From assembly GCA_937892655.1 (NCBI GenBank), contig CALBJC010000126.1, positions 1-48,348 on the forward strand: 48,348 nucleotides of DNA, read 5' to 3'. The position numbers were made by a program, and so were the translations under genes. The stretch comes from an uncultured Clostridia bacterium. Its GTDB lineage: Bacteria; Bacillota; Clostridia; Oscillospirales; Ruminococcaceae. This document shows, one piece after another, positions 41,278-48,348 of the stretch; positions within the stretch are counted from its first letter, which is position 1, and each line of letters opens with the position of its first letter. The notes beneath the pieces are model-generated. The model was given only the letters and a program-made list of their open reading frames with translations. It was not told the origin of the DNA and ran no database searches.

Positions 41278-42560
41278 AAAACAAAAAGCCCGTCAGCCGT
41301 GATTTCCTTTTAAAAATCAACTCTGTTTTACTTGCAGTTGTTATCTGGTTTACTCTTGCTATTACAATGTATCCTACTATCGAAAAGACTATCGATGATA
41401 TAAAGGTGAAAATCGATCTTGAAGGCAGCTATGCTCAGTCGCAGGGATTATCTCCTATCGATTATGAAGAAATTGAAATTGAAGCTAAAATCTCAGGTAT
41501 GCGTTACGAAATAGGTAACTTCAGCGAACAGGATTTAGTAGCTTTAGTCGATATTTCAACTGTCCGTGATGCAGGCGTTTATGAGCTGCCTATAAAGATT
41601 ACAGCAAAGGATAATACAGATTTAGAGGTTAAATCTGTTTCTCAGGATACGGTCAAGGTAAGGTTTGACTACATTAAAACTCAGACCTTTACCCTTGAGG
41701 CTTCGGCGCCTAACGTTTCAGCGGCAAACGGCTATATGATCGATGAGATAACAGTAAGTCCTGAAACAATTACCATTACAGCGCCTCTTGAGGATATAAA
41801 CAGAATTACTAAGGTTGTTGCGCGTTCTAATTCGACAAACGTTCTGACACAGTCTACATCTATCGCAAACGCTCAGATCATTTTGTATGACGGCTCAACA
41901 GTTCTTGATAATTTCAACTATGAGTTCAACAGAACAAGCTTTAATATTGAGGCAAAGGTTTACTCAAAGAAAACAGTACCTCTGTATTTTGACTATGTAG
42001 AAATTCCTGCTGGTTTTGATACAACAACGCTTGAGTATATGCTTTCAGATGAGAGCATTACGATTGCAGCCCCTACATCTCTTGATAAAATAGACAGCTG
42101 GCATTTAGGCTATGTTGCTATCAAGGATATCAAGCCCGGCGAGGATATCGAGTTTGAAATCGACCTGCCTAGTGAGTATGTAAACATCTCAAAAACCGAT
42201 AAGGTTACATTGTCGTTTGACTCATCAAAGTGGGCAACAAAAACTATCGGTATTACTAAATCGCAGATGTTTGTGATAAACGGTCCGTCAAAATTCTCAT
42301 ATGAGATCCAGACGGGCGGAATATCCCATATTACAGTTGTAGGTCCTGCTGATGTGCTTGATACTCTGACGGTAAACGACTTTATCGGTGAGGTAAACTT
42401 AAATGGAGTAGGCGTATCAGAGGGCGTTGAGAGCTATGATATGACTATCTACTCTCCTGATAATGATAACGTATGGTGCGTGGGTGAATATACCTGTGCA
42501 ATTTTAGCTACCGATATTACAAAGGTTGATGAACCTGAGATTGACGGTAAAGAAGAATAA
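41265..42560 (+). CDS. cdaR: YbbR-domain protein CdaR, regulator of CdaA
   Basis: 431 residues with one N-terminal membrane helix (~18-38, LLAVVIWFTLAITMYPT) and an extracytoplasmic region built of repeated YbbR domains of about 80-90 residues. Repeat-like segments appear as VKIDLEGSYAQSQGLSPIDY, LEASAPNVSAANGYMIDEIT, and the later IPAGFDTTTLEYMLSDESIT. CdaR binds CdaA across the membrane and modulates cyclic di-AMP synthesis. The 13-base overlap with cdaA supports stoichiometric production. An acidic tail ends the protein. Confidence 0.92.
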   Translation: MEKVKNKKPVSRDFLLKINSVLLAVVIWFTLAITMYPTIEKTIDDIKVKIDLEGSYAQSQGLSPIDYEEIEIEAKISGMRYEIGNFSEQDLVALVDISTVRDAGVYELPIKITAKDNTDLEVKSVSQDTVKVRFDYIKTQTFTLEASAPNVSAANGYMIDEITVSPETITITAPLEDINRITKVVARSNSTNVLTQSTSIANAQIILYDGSTVLDNFNYEFNRTSFNIEAKVYSKKTVPLYFDYVEIPAGFDTTTLEYMLSDESITIAAPTSLDKIDSWHLGYVAIKDIKPGEDIEFEIDLPSEYVNISKTDKVTLSFDSSKWATKTIGITKSQMFVINGPSKFSYEIQTGGISHITVVGPADVLDTLTVNDFIGEVNLNGVGVSEGVESYDMTIYSPDNDNVWCVGEYTCAILATDITKVDEPEIDGKEE

Positions 42561-42570
42561 TTAAAATATA

Positions 42571-42605
42571 AAACAGCAGTCGCAAAATGGTGACTGCTGT
42601 TTTTA
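42571..42605 (+). terminator. Rho-independent terminator after cdaR
   Basis: Stem AAACAGCAGTC / GACTGCTGTTT with a ten-base loop and T-run. The next ribosome site follows closely. Confidence 0.88.
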
Positions 42606-42621
42606 TGAAAAAGGTGAGATA

Positions 42622-44232
42622 ATGCCGATTATAATTTCACAGATAAAGCTTGGAATAAAAGCGTCAGCAGATGACGCAATTAAAAAGGCAAGGCAGATTG
42701 TCGGTAAAAATGCGCAGTACAGCATTTATAAAATATCGCTTGATGCAAGAAAGCAAAACGATATAAAATACGTTTACTCAGTTTTCTGCGACCTTGAGGA
42801 TGAAGCCTTTGAAAAAAAGCTCTGTCAGAAAAATCAGAATATTTCATATATTGAGCCTGTTGCTTTAAATCCTGTAATTTCAAATAAAAAGCGTGATAAT
42901 AACAGACGTATCGTTATAGCAGGCTTTGGCCCTGCGGGTATGTTTTCAGCGCTGATACTTGCAGAATACGGCTACTGTCCTATAGTTTTAGAGCGTGGCG
43001 ATTGTGTTGAAAACAGAGTAAAAAGGGTAGCTGATTTCTGGGGTGGCGGCTCACTTGATACTGAGTCAAACGTTCAGTTCGGCGAGGGCGGTGCCGGTAC
43101 ATTTTCTGATGGCAAGCTCACGACCCGTATTAAAGACCCTCTTTGCAGATATGTTTTAGAGCGCTTTTGTGAGTTTGGTGCACCAAGCGAAATCATGACA
43201 AAGGCAAAGCCGCATATCGGTACTGACAAGTTAAGAGAGATAGTTAAAAATATAAGAGAGCGCATAATTTCTCTTGGCGGCGAAGTTAGATTTTTGACAA
43301 AGCTTGATAATATTGAAATTTCAGATGGCGAGATTATAAGCTCGTTTGCCAATGGTGAAAAGATTGATACAGAAGCTCTCATTTTATCTATCGGTCACAG
43401 CGCGCGTGACACATTTGAGATGCTTTTAAAATCGGGCATATTCATAGAGCCTAAGCCGTTTTCGGTAGGCTTTAGAATTGAGCATAGTCAGTATGACGTA
43501 AACCGTTCTTTGTATGGTAAGCTTGCTGACAATACCGTTGATAAAGGCGGGGTATTGCCTATAGGCGAATATCAGCTTTCATATCGTGAAAAGAGTGGCA
43601 GGGCTGCATATACCTTCTGTATGTGTCCCGGTGGCTATGTAGTGCCATCATCGAGTGAAGAAGAGAGCGTTGTTACAAATGGTATGTCTGAGTTTGCAAG
43701 AAATTCAGAGAATGCAAATGCCGCAGTTGTAGCCTCAGTTTCGCCTGATGATTTTGGCAAAAATCCGCTTGACGGCGTTATGTTTGCAAGGCAGATCGAA
43801 AGAAAAGCCTTTGAGCTTTCAGGTAAAAGCTATAAAGCCCCTGCTTGTAATGTAGGTGACTTTTTAGAGGATAAAACCCCGATTGCTATTGATACATCGA
43901 GTGTAACTCCGAGCTATGCAATAGGTGTTGAGCCTTGCAGATTAAGCGAGCTTTACCCTAAGGCAGTAACCGATATGTTAAAGACCGGTCTTTTAAAGTT
44001 TTCATCTCAGATGAAATGCTTCGGCGATAAAAGCGCAGTTTTAACAGCGCCTGAAACGAGAACCTCATCCCCCGTCAGAATTACAAGAGGAGAAGAGCTT
44101 TCTTCTGTAAGCGTTAAAAACCTCTACCCGTCAGGCGAGGGCGCAGGATATGCAGGCGGAATTATGAGTGCGGCGGTTGACGGCATCAGATGCGCTTTAA
44201 AGGTTATGGAAAATTATCCGCCATATAAATAA
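42622..44232 (+). CDS. FAD-dependent oxidoreductase (COG2509 type)
   Basis: 536 residues. The N-terminal ~90 residues form a small alpha/beta domain (VYSVFCDLEDEAFEKKL). The Rossmann motif IAGFGPAGMFSALILAE begins near residue 99, followed by the family-specific SNVQFGEGGAGTFSDGKLTT. C-terminal elements are SVGFRIEHSQYDVNRSLYG, YTFCMCPGGYVVPSSSEEES and SGEGAGYAGGIMSAAVDGIR. It matches the uncharacterised FAD-dependent dehydrogenases of COG2509. The redox substrate is unknown. No signal peptide. It starts 17 bases after the terminator T-run, so a separate promoter is not obvious and some readthrough is likely. Confidence 0.9.
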   Translation: MPIIISQIKLGIKASADDAIKKARQIVGKNAQYSIYKISLDARKQNDIKYVYSVFCDLEDEAFEKKLCQKNQNISYIEPVALNPVISNKKRDNNRRIVIAGFGPAGMFSALILAEYGYCPIVLERGDCVENRVKRVADFWGGGSLDTESNVQFGEGGAGTFSDGKLTTRIKDPLCRYVLERFCEFGAPSEIMTKAKPHIGTDKLREIVKNIRERIISLGGEVRFLTKLDNIEISDGEIISSFANGEKIDTEALILSIGHSARDTFEMLLKSGIFIEPKPFSVGFRIEHSQYDVNRSLYGKLADNTVDKGGVLPIGEYQLSYREKSGRAAYTFCMCPGGYVVPSSSEEESVVTNGMSEFARNSENANAAVVASVSPDDFGKNPLDGVMFARQIERKAFELSGKSYKAPACNVGDFLEDKTPIAIDTSSVTPSYAIGVEPCRLSELYPKAVTDMLKTGLLKFSSQMKCFGDKSAVLTAPETRTSSPVRITRGEELSSVSVKNLYPSGEGAGYAGGIMSAAVDGIRCALKVMENYPPYK

Positions 44233-44251
44233 AGAATAAAAAGCAAAAAAT

Positions 44252-44285
44252 AAACCGACCTCTTTTGAAGGCCGGTTTTCTTTTT
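44252..44285. terminator. Bidirectional terminator
   Basis: AAACCG, one mismatch, CCT pairing with AGG, mismatch, CGGTTT; T-run TTCTTTTTT on the plus side. It abuts the stop of the minus-strand Cys-rich gene. Confidence 0.8.
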
Positions 44286-44422
44286 TAGCAGCAACCGTTG
44301 TTATTGCAGCCACAATCGCAGCCACCGCCGTTTGTGTTGCAGCCATTACCATTACCGCAGCAGCAGAAGAGCAAAATCAAGATAATAATCCACCAGCAGT
44401 TACCAAATCCACAACCATTCAT
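44285..44422 (-). CDS. Cys/Gly/Asn-rich 45-residue protein with a hydrophobic core
   Basis: This short frame reads MNGCGFGNC, then WWIIILILLFCCC, then a tail of Gly, Asn and Cys (GCNTNGGGCDCGCNNNGCC). Eleven of 45 residues are Cys. The ATG is preceded by AAGGAG seven bases upstream, which supports translation. Short proteins of this type recur in Clostridia and are often labelled high-cysteine (chorion-like) proteins; the pattern also recalls small hydrophobic sporulation peptides. Function unknown: a disulfide-linked spore or surface peptide or a metal binder are both possible. It is convergent with the FAD enzyme gene and shares its terminator. Confidence 0.65.
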   Translation of the reverse strand: MNGCGFGNCWWIIILILLFCCCGNGNGCNTNGGGCDCGCNNNGCC

Positions 44423-44631
44423 AAAAACAACTCCTTAATAATGTATTTTAAACTTTGAGCTTTCGCTCTTGGTTTATATTATAGTTTATGTAGCTTTTTA
44501 AAATGTGTTACAAGAAAAACGGGTAAGTTTTAAAAGGAGGGTGCATAAAATTAAATGTAAATAAAAACTGATTAACAAAGCTTTAGCTGTCAAAAATATC
44601 TTTAAATCTAAACTGTATCGGAGGAGATATT

Positions 44632-46995
44632 TTGCAAAATCCTTTATCAGGCTTTGATGCTGAAAACTATACTAAAAAGTGCAGAGAAACTTTAAAATAT
44701 GCGGTAAACTGTGTGGAAAACCTTGGGCACACCTATATCGGCAGTGAGCATATATTGCTTGGCATTTTAAAAGAGGGCACATCTACAGCGGCAATGATAT
44801 TATCGCAGAATAAAGTAGATTACAAAAAAGCAGAAAGCGTTGTAGTATCAATAGTCGGCAAAGGTACACCTCTGAAAATTCATTCAGATGCGTTTACTCC
44901 ATGCGCCAAAAGGATAATAAATGGTGCGTTCAAGCTGTCAGCGTCTTTGGGCTTTCGTCAGGCGGGAACAGAGCATATTCTGCTTTTGATGCTTCGTCAG
45001 TCGGGCTGTTCGGCCCTTCTGGTTTTAAAAGAGCTTGGCGTTGATTCAGCGGCAATATATAACTGCTGTTCAGCTGTAAACCGCTCTGAAAGCAAGGTGT
45101 ATGCTGTAAAGCTTGCAAAACTTGAGCTTTACGCAAAGGAGCTTACAACAAAAAATCAGGTATCTCTTTTTGATCCTGTTATAGCAAGAGAAAAAGAAAC
45201 GGGGCGCCTTGTTCAGATATTATCACGCAGAACCAAAAACAATCCTTGCCTTGTCGGTGAGGCAGGGGTTGGGAAAACCGCAATTGTAGAAGGGCTTGCA
45301 ACAAAAATTGTAGAAAGAAAGGTACCGAAATCTCTCATTGATAAACGCATTTTTGCGCTCGATATATCGTCGCTTTTAGCTGGCGCAAAGTACAGAGGGG
45401 ATTTTGAAGAACGATTAAAAAGCTGTGTTGATGAGGCGGTAGCCGCTGGTAATATAATACTTTTTATTGATGAAATTCATACCATTGTTGGTGCAGGAGC
45501 GGCAGAGGGGGCAATTGATGCTGCAAACATCCTAAAGCCTCAGCTTGCAAGGGGGGAGCTTCAGGTAATAGGCGCTACGACCTTTGAAGAATACAGACAA
45601 AATATTGAAAAGGATTCAGCGCTTGAGAGGCGCTTTCAGACAGTAGCGGTAGATGAGCCAAATGAAAGTGATTGTATTGAAATTTTAAAAGGTGTTGTTC
45701 CAAAATACGAAACCCATCACGGCGTTATTATAACCGATGATGCGATAAGAGCGGCAGTAGAACTTTCAAAGCGCTTTATTCCCGATAGATTTCTGCCCGA
45801 TAAGGCGATAGATTTAATTGATGAAACTGCCTCAAAGGTCAGCATGAATGAAGCGGGGGCTGACAATCTGTCTGACGCTTTTTCAGAATATATAACGGGC
45901 AAAATCTCAAAGCAGGCGTATCTTGACTGCCTTTTGCAGTCAACCTCAAAAAAGAATGTAACACCGCTTGAAATAAGAAGAAATGATATTGCAAAAACTC
46001 TTTCCGAATGGACAAAAATCCCGCTTGACAGCGTTACAAAAACCGAAAGTCAGAGGCTTTTAGGCTTAGAGGATAGAATAAATAGCGTTGTATTAGGGCA
46101 AAAGAGCGCGGTAAAATCGCTTTGCGACGCTGTGCGAAAAAACAGAGTAGGCTTAAATAATGAAAATCGCCCGATAGGAACATTTATTTTTTCAGGGCAG
46201 ACGGGTGTAGGTAAAACTGAGCTTGCAAAAGCGCTCGCTCTGGAGCTTTTTGGTACAAGGTCTTCGCTTATCCGCTTTGATATGTCAGACTATATGCAAA
46301 AAGAAAATGTATCAAAGCTTATCGGTTCGCCGCCAGGGTATGTAGGCTTTGAGCAGGGCGGACAGCTTACAGCCAAGGTTAAGAGAAATCCTTTTTCGAT
46401 AGTTTTGTTTGATGAAATAGAAAAAGCTCACCCCGATGTGTTCAATATCCTTCTGCAGATATGTGAAGAGGGCGAGCTTTGTGACAGTATAGGTAAAAGG
46501 GTATCTTTTAAAAATACTATTATCATTTTAACCTCAAATCTCGGTGCTGATGTAAAAAATCACAATCTTGGTTTCAATGAAAAGGCAAGCAGAAACCTAA
46601 AGAGCAATGTGAATTCAGAGCTTAAAAAATTTCTGTCACCTGAGCTTTTGAACAGAATAGATGAGATAATAACCTTTGAGCCGCTCAGCGTTGAAAATCT
46701 GAGCCTTATCGCCAAAAAGCTGATAGCTGAGTTTTCAACAAGAGCCAAAAGACTTGGGCTTGAAATTTTCTGTAATGATGATGTTTATCTCTGCCTTGCT
46801 CAAAAAGTCTTTGAGAAATCAAAGCTATATGGCGCAAGACCGCTCAGAAAAGAAATTTCAGACGCCATCGAAGACAAAGTATGTAAAATGTTTTTAGCTG
46901 AAGAAATCTCCTCAGGCGATACTCTGAATATTGATGCTCATAATTCGCAGATTAAAATAAAAGCCGTAGAACGTGCTGAAAATATTGCTATCTGA
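44632..46995 (+). CDS. clpC: ClpC-like AAA+ unfoldase (Clp protease ATP-binding subunit)
   Basis: 787 residues from a TTG behind GGAGGAG. The N-terminal Clp_N repeats cover ~10-150 (GHTYIGSEHILLGILKEGTS; AGTEHILLLMLRQSGCSALL). AAA-1 has Walker A GEAGVGKT (209-216) and Walker B ILFIDE; AAA-2 has Walker A GQTGVGKT (522-529) and IVLFDEIEKAHPD. An LGF tripeptide in the post-Walker loop (HNLGFNEK) is at the ClpP-docking position. The middle domain is short (~400-455), as in ClpC and unlike ClpB. It should unfold proteins for ClpP. The usual partner genes ctsR, mcsA and mcsB are absent and no CtsR box is seen, so this may be a second, specialised ClpC. Confidence 0.9.
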   Translation: MQNPLSGFDAENYTKKCRETLKYAVNCVENLGHTYIGSEHILLGILKEGTSTAAMILSQNKVDYKKAESVVVSIVGKGTPLKIHSDAFTPCAKRIINGAFKLSASLGFRQAGTEHILLLMLRQSGCSALLVLKELGVDSAAIYNCCSAVNRSESKVYAVKLAKLELYAKELTTKNQVSLFDPVIAREKETGRLVQILSRRTKNNPCLVGEAGVGKTAIVEGLATKIVERKVPKSLIDKRIFALDISSLLAGAKYRGDFEERLKSCVDEAVAAGNIILFIDEIHTIVGAGAAEGAIDAANILKPQLARGELQVIGATTFEEYRQNIEKDSALERRFQTVAVDEPNESDCIEILKGVVPKYETHHGVIITDDAIRAAVELSKRFIPDRFLPDKAIDLIDETASKVSMNEAGADNLSDAFSEYITGKISKQAYLDCLLQSTSKKNVTPLEIRRNDIAKTLSEWTKIPLDSVTKTESQRLLGLEDRINSVVLGQKSAVKSLCDAVRKNRVGLNNENRPIGTFIFSGQTGVGKTELAKALALELFGTRSSLIRFDMSDYMQKENVSKLIGSPPGYVGFEQGGQLTAKVKRNPFSIVLFDEIEKAHPDVFNILLQICEEGELCDSIGKRVSFKNTIIILTSNLGADVKNHNLGFNEKASRNLKSNVNSELKKFLSPELLNRIDEIITFEPLSVENLSLIAKKLIAEFSTRAKRLGLEIFCNDDVYLCLAQKVFEKSKLYGARPLRKEISDAIEDKVCKMFLAEEISSGDTLNIDAHNSQIKIKAVERAENIAI

Positions 46996-47080
46996 TGTTG
47001 TACCAAAATTTTGCCAGAACCAAAAATCTCCATCAAATTTGTGCAAAATAACAGTATACAAACGCTCTCAGATGTGTTAC

Positions 47081-47109
47081 TATAATAACACTAATTAGAA
47101 CAAATGTTC
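47081..47109 (+). promoter_or_regulatory. SOS (LexA/DinR) box downstream of a -10 element
   Basis: Perfect TATAAT at 47081-47086 (its -35 is weak) followed by GAACAAATGTTC at 47098-47109, a perfect GAAC-N4-GTTC Firmicutes SOS box with A before and G after. It covers the expected transcription start of the polymerase gene. Confidence 0.8.
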
Positions 47110-47133
47110 GATATTTAAAACAGGAGTGAGAAA

Positions 47134-48348
47134 AATGCATGGTTTTGGGCATAGCCTTTGCAAAAATGCCAAGCTGTATGACGGCAGCCTGGGTGACAAT
47201 ACGGCTGACCTTAAGTATCAGAACAGAGTTATTCTGCATTGTGATTTAAATAATTTTTATGCCTCGGTTGAAAGCCTTTTTAATCCAAGGCTCAAAACTG
47301 TTCCTTGTGCTGTTTGCGGCAGTTATGAGGATAGGGCAGGTATAGTTTTGGCGAAAAATGACCTTGCCAAGAAAAAGGGCGTTCAGACCGCCGAGGTCAT
47401 CTGGAAGGCTCAGCAGAAATGCCCCGAGCTTGTAATAGTAGAGCCTCACTTTGACAGGTATGAAAAGTTTTCAAAGCTTGTATACGGCGTTTATCTTGAG
47501 TATACAGATTTGGTTGAGGCGTTCGGGCTTGATGAATGCTGGCTTGATGTTACAGCCTCTCAGCGCCTTTTCGGGTCAGGGTATGAGATAGCCGATAAGA
47601 TAAGAAACGAGATAAAAGAGCGCTTCGGGCTTACCGTTTCTATCGGCGTCAGCTTCAACAAGGTTTTTGCAAAGCTTGGCAGTGATATGAAAAAGCCTGA
47701 CGCTATAACCGAGATTACAAAAGAAAATTTCAAGCAAAAGGTGTGGGGCTTGCCTGCTAGTGATATGCTGTGGGTAGGCAGGGCAACAAATGAGATGCTC
47801 TCAAGGTTTTATCTCAAAACTATCGGCGATGTTGCAACCTCTGACAGAGATTTTTTAGTAAGGCGTTTTGGTAAGAACGGTAACGCTCTGTGGCGCAACG
47901 CCAACGGGCTTGATTTCGAGCCGGTGATGCAGGTAGAGTATAAACGCCAGATTAAATCTGTAGGCAATTCTCAAACGCTCAGGCGTGATTTAGTGAATAA
48001 TCACGAGGTATGGTATGTAATGCTTTCCCTTTCAGAACAGGTCGCAAAGCGACTGCGTGATAACTCGCTTTGCGCTACGGGGGTAGCTATCTCTGTAAAA
48101 ACTGAGGATTTAGAATACAGAGAATATCAGATTCAGCTCAATTACCCTATAAATACAGCCCTTACTCTGGCGCAAACGGGCTTTGAGCTTTTTGAGCGCC
48201 ATTTTAAGTGGCATAAAAATGTAAGGTCAGTAGGCATCAGAGGGATAAATCTTGTGAGCGACGATACCGATGTTCAATGCTCAATGTTTCGGGATGACAG
48301 AAAGATCGAAAAAGAAGAAATCCTCGCTCAGACTACCGACAACCTCCG
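47134..48348 (+). CDS. dinB: Y-family DNA polymerase (Pol IV/DinB-like), 3' end beyond window
   Basis: 405 codons are visible from the ATG at 47134 (ribosome site AGGAGTGAG) to the window edge with no stop. A 30-residue N-terminal extension precedes VILHCDLNNFYASVE (Asp37 binds metal). GLDECWLDVT gives the Asp133-Glu134 pair of the active site. SIGVSFNKVFAKLGSDMKKP and an HhH-like thumb (VGRATNEMLSRFYLKTIGDV) follow, then the little-finger domain. These are translesion polymerases without proofreading. The SOS box upstream indicates LexA control. The subfamily (DinB versus UmuC-like) is not settled, as the C-terminus is missing. Confidence 0.88.

Noticed and set aside
44423..44631. CtsR operator before the ClpC-like gene
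   Set aside because: Only a single GTCAAA at 44589 is present; no tandem heptad repeat as CtsR requires.
1..48348. tRNA, rRNA, CRISPR, insertion sequences, phage attachment sites
   Set aside because: No cloverleaf-type segments, regular spaced repeats, transposase or integrase genes, or flanking duplications were seen on reading both strands.

Overview
The window looks like chromosomal DNA of a spore-forming gut Firmicute of the Ruminococcus/Oscillospiraceae type. This rests on moderately AT-rich genes with strong GGAGG ribosome sites and frequent TTG/GTG starts, a domain-inverted GH3 beta-glucosidase, carbohydrate ABC transporters without their own ATPase, a CwlD-type spore cortex amidase, a probable spore surface protein, CdaA/CdaR, and a Firmicutes-type SOS box. 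The species assignment is inference. I saw no rRNA, tRNA, CRISPR array, insertion sequence or prophage. Both window edges cut genes: a GH3 enzyme at the left and a Y-family DNA polymerase at the right.

Layout. 1-8.9 kb: GH3 enzyme and MATE exporter, then an ECF sigma factor with a large membrane partner, an alpha/beta hydrolase, a DUF3810 membrane metalloprotease-like protein (minus) and a PfkB-family sugar-phosphate kinase. 9.2-12.6 kb: first carbohydrate ABC importer (binding lipoprotein plus two permeases). 12.7-17.3 kb: second MATE exporter and an OmpR/VanR-type two-component system. 17.3-20.5 kb (minus): rlmB and a protein that reads as a degenerate P-type ATPase lacking its catalytic motifs. 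20.8-24.6 kb: two more ECF sigma/membrane-partner modules, one with a beta-propeller ectodomain and one with a DUF4367 ectodomain. 24.6-30.2 kb: 8-oxoguanine glycosylase, a DUF6062 protein with a duplicated Cys/His motif, a small membrane protein preceded by six GTTTTCAAC repeats, feoAB, and an SDR reductase. 30.7-35.2 kb: LacI regulator and second ABC importer. 35.2-35.9 kb (minus): spore-associated small proteins. 36-44.2 kb: membrane protein, cwlD-radA, DUF3343-cysteine desulfurase, cdaA-cdaR, FAD enzyme. 44.3-48.3 kb: a 45-residue Cys-rich protein, a ClpC-like unfoldase and an SOS-box-preceded Y-family polymerase.

How it fits together. Two binding-protein importers, a glycosidase and a sugar-phosphate kinase suggest oligosaccharide scavenging, the second importer probably under its neighbouring LacI repressor. 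Both importers have a hairpin between the binding-protein and permease genes, which fits excess production of the binding protein. Three sigma/membrane-sensor pairs and one two-component system within about 22 kb make this a signalling-dense stretch. The least explained items are the pseudo P-type ATPase downstream of rlmB, the repeat cluster at 26.5 kb, and a compact pseudoknot/terminator leader in front of cdaA.
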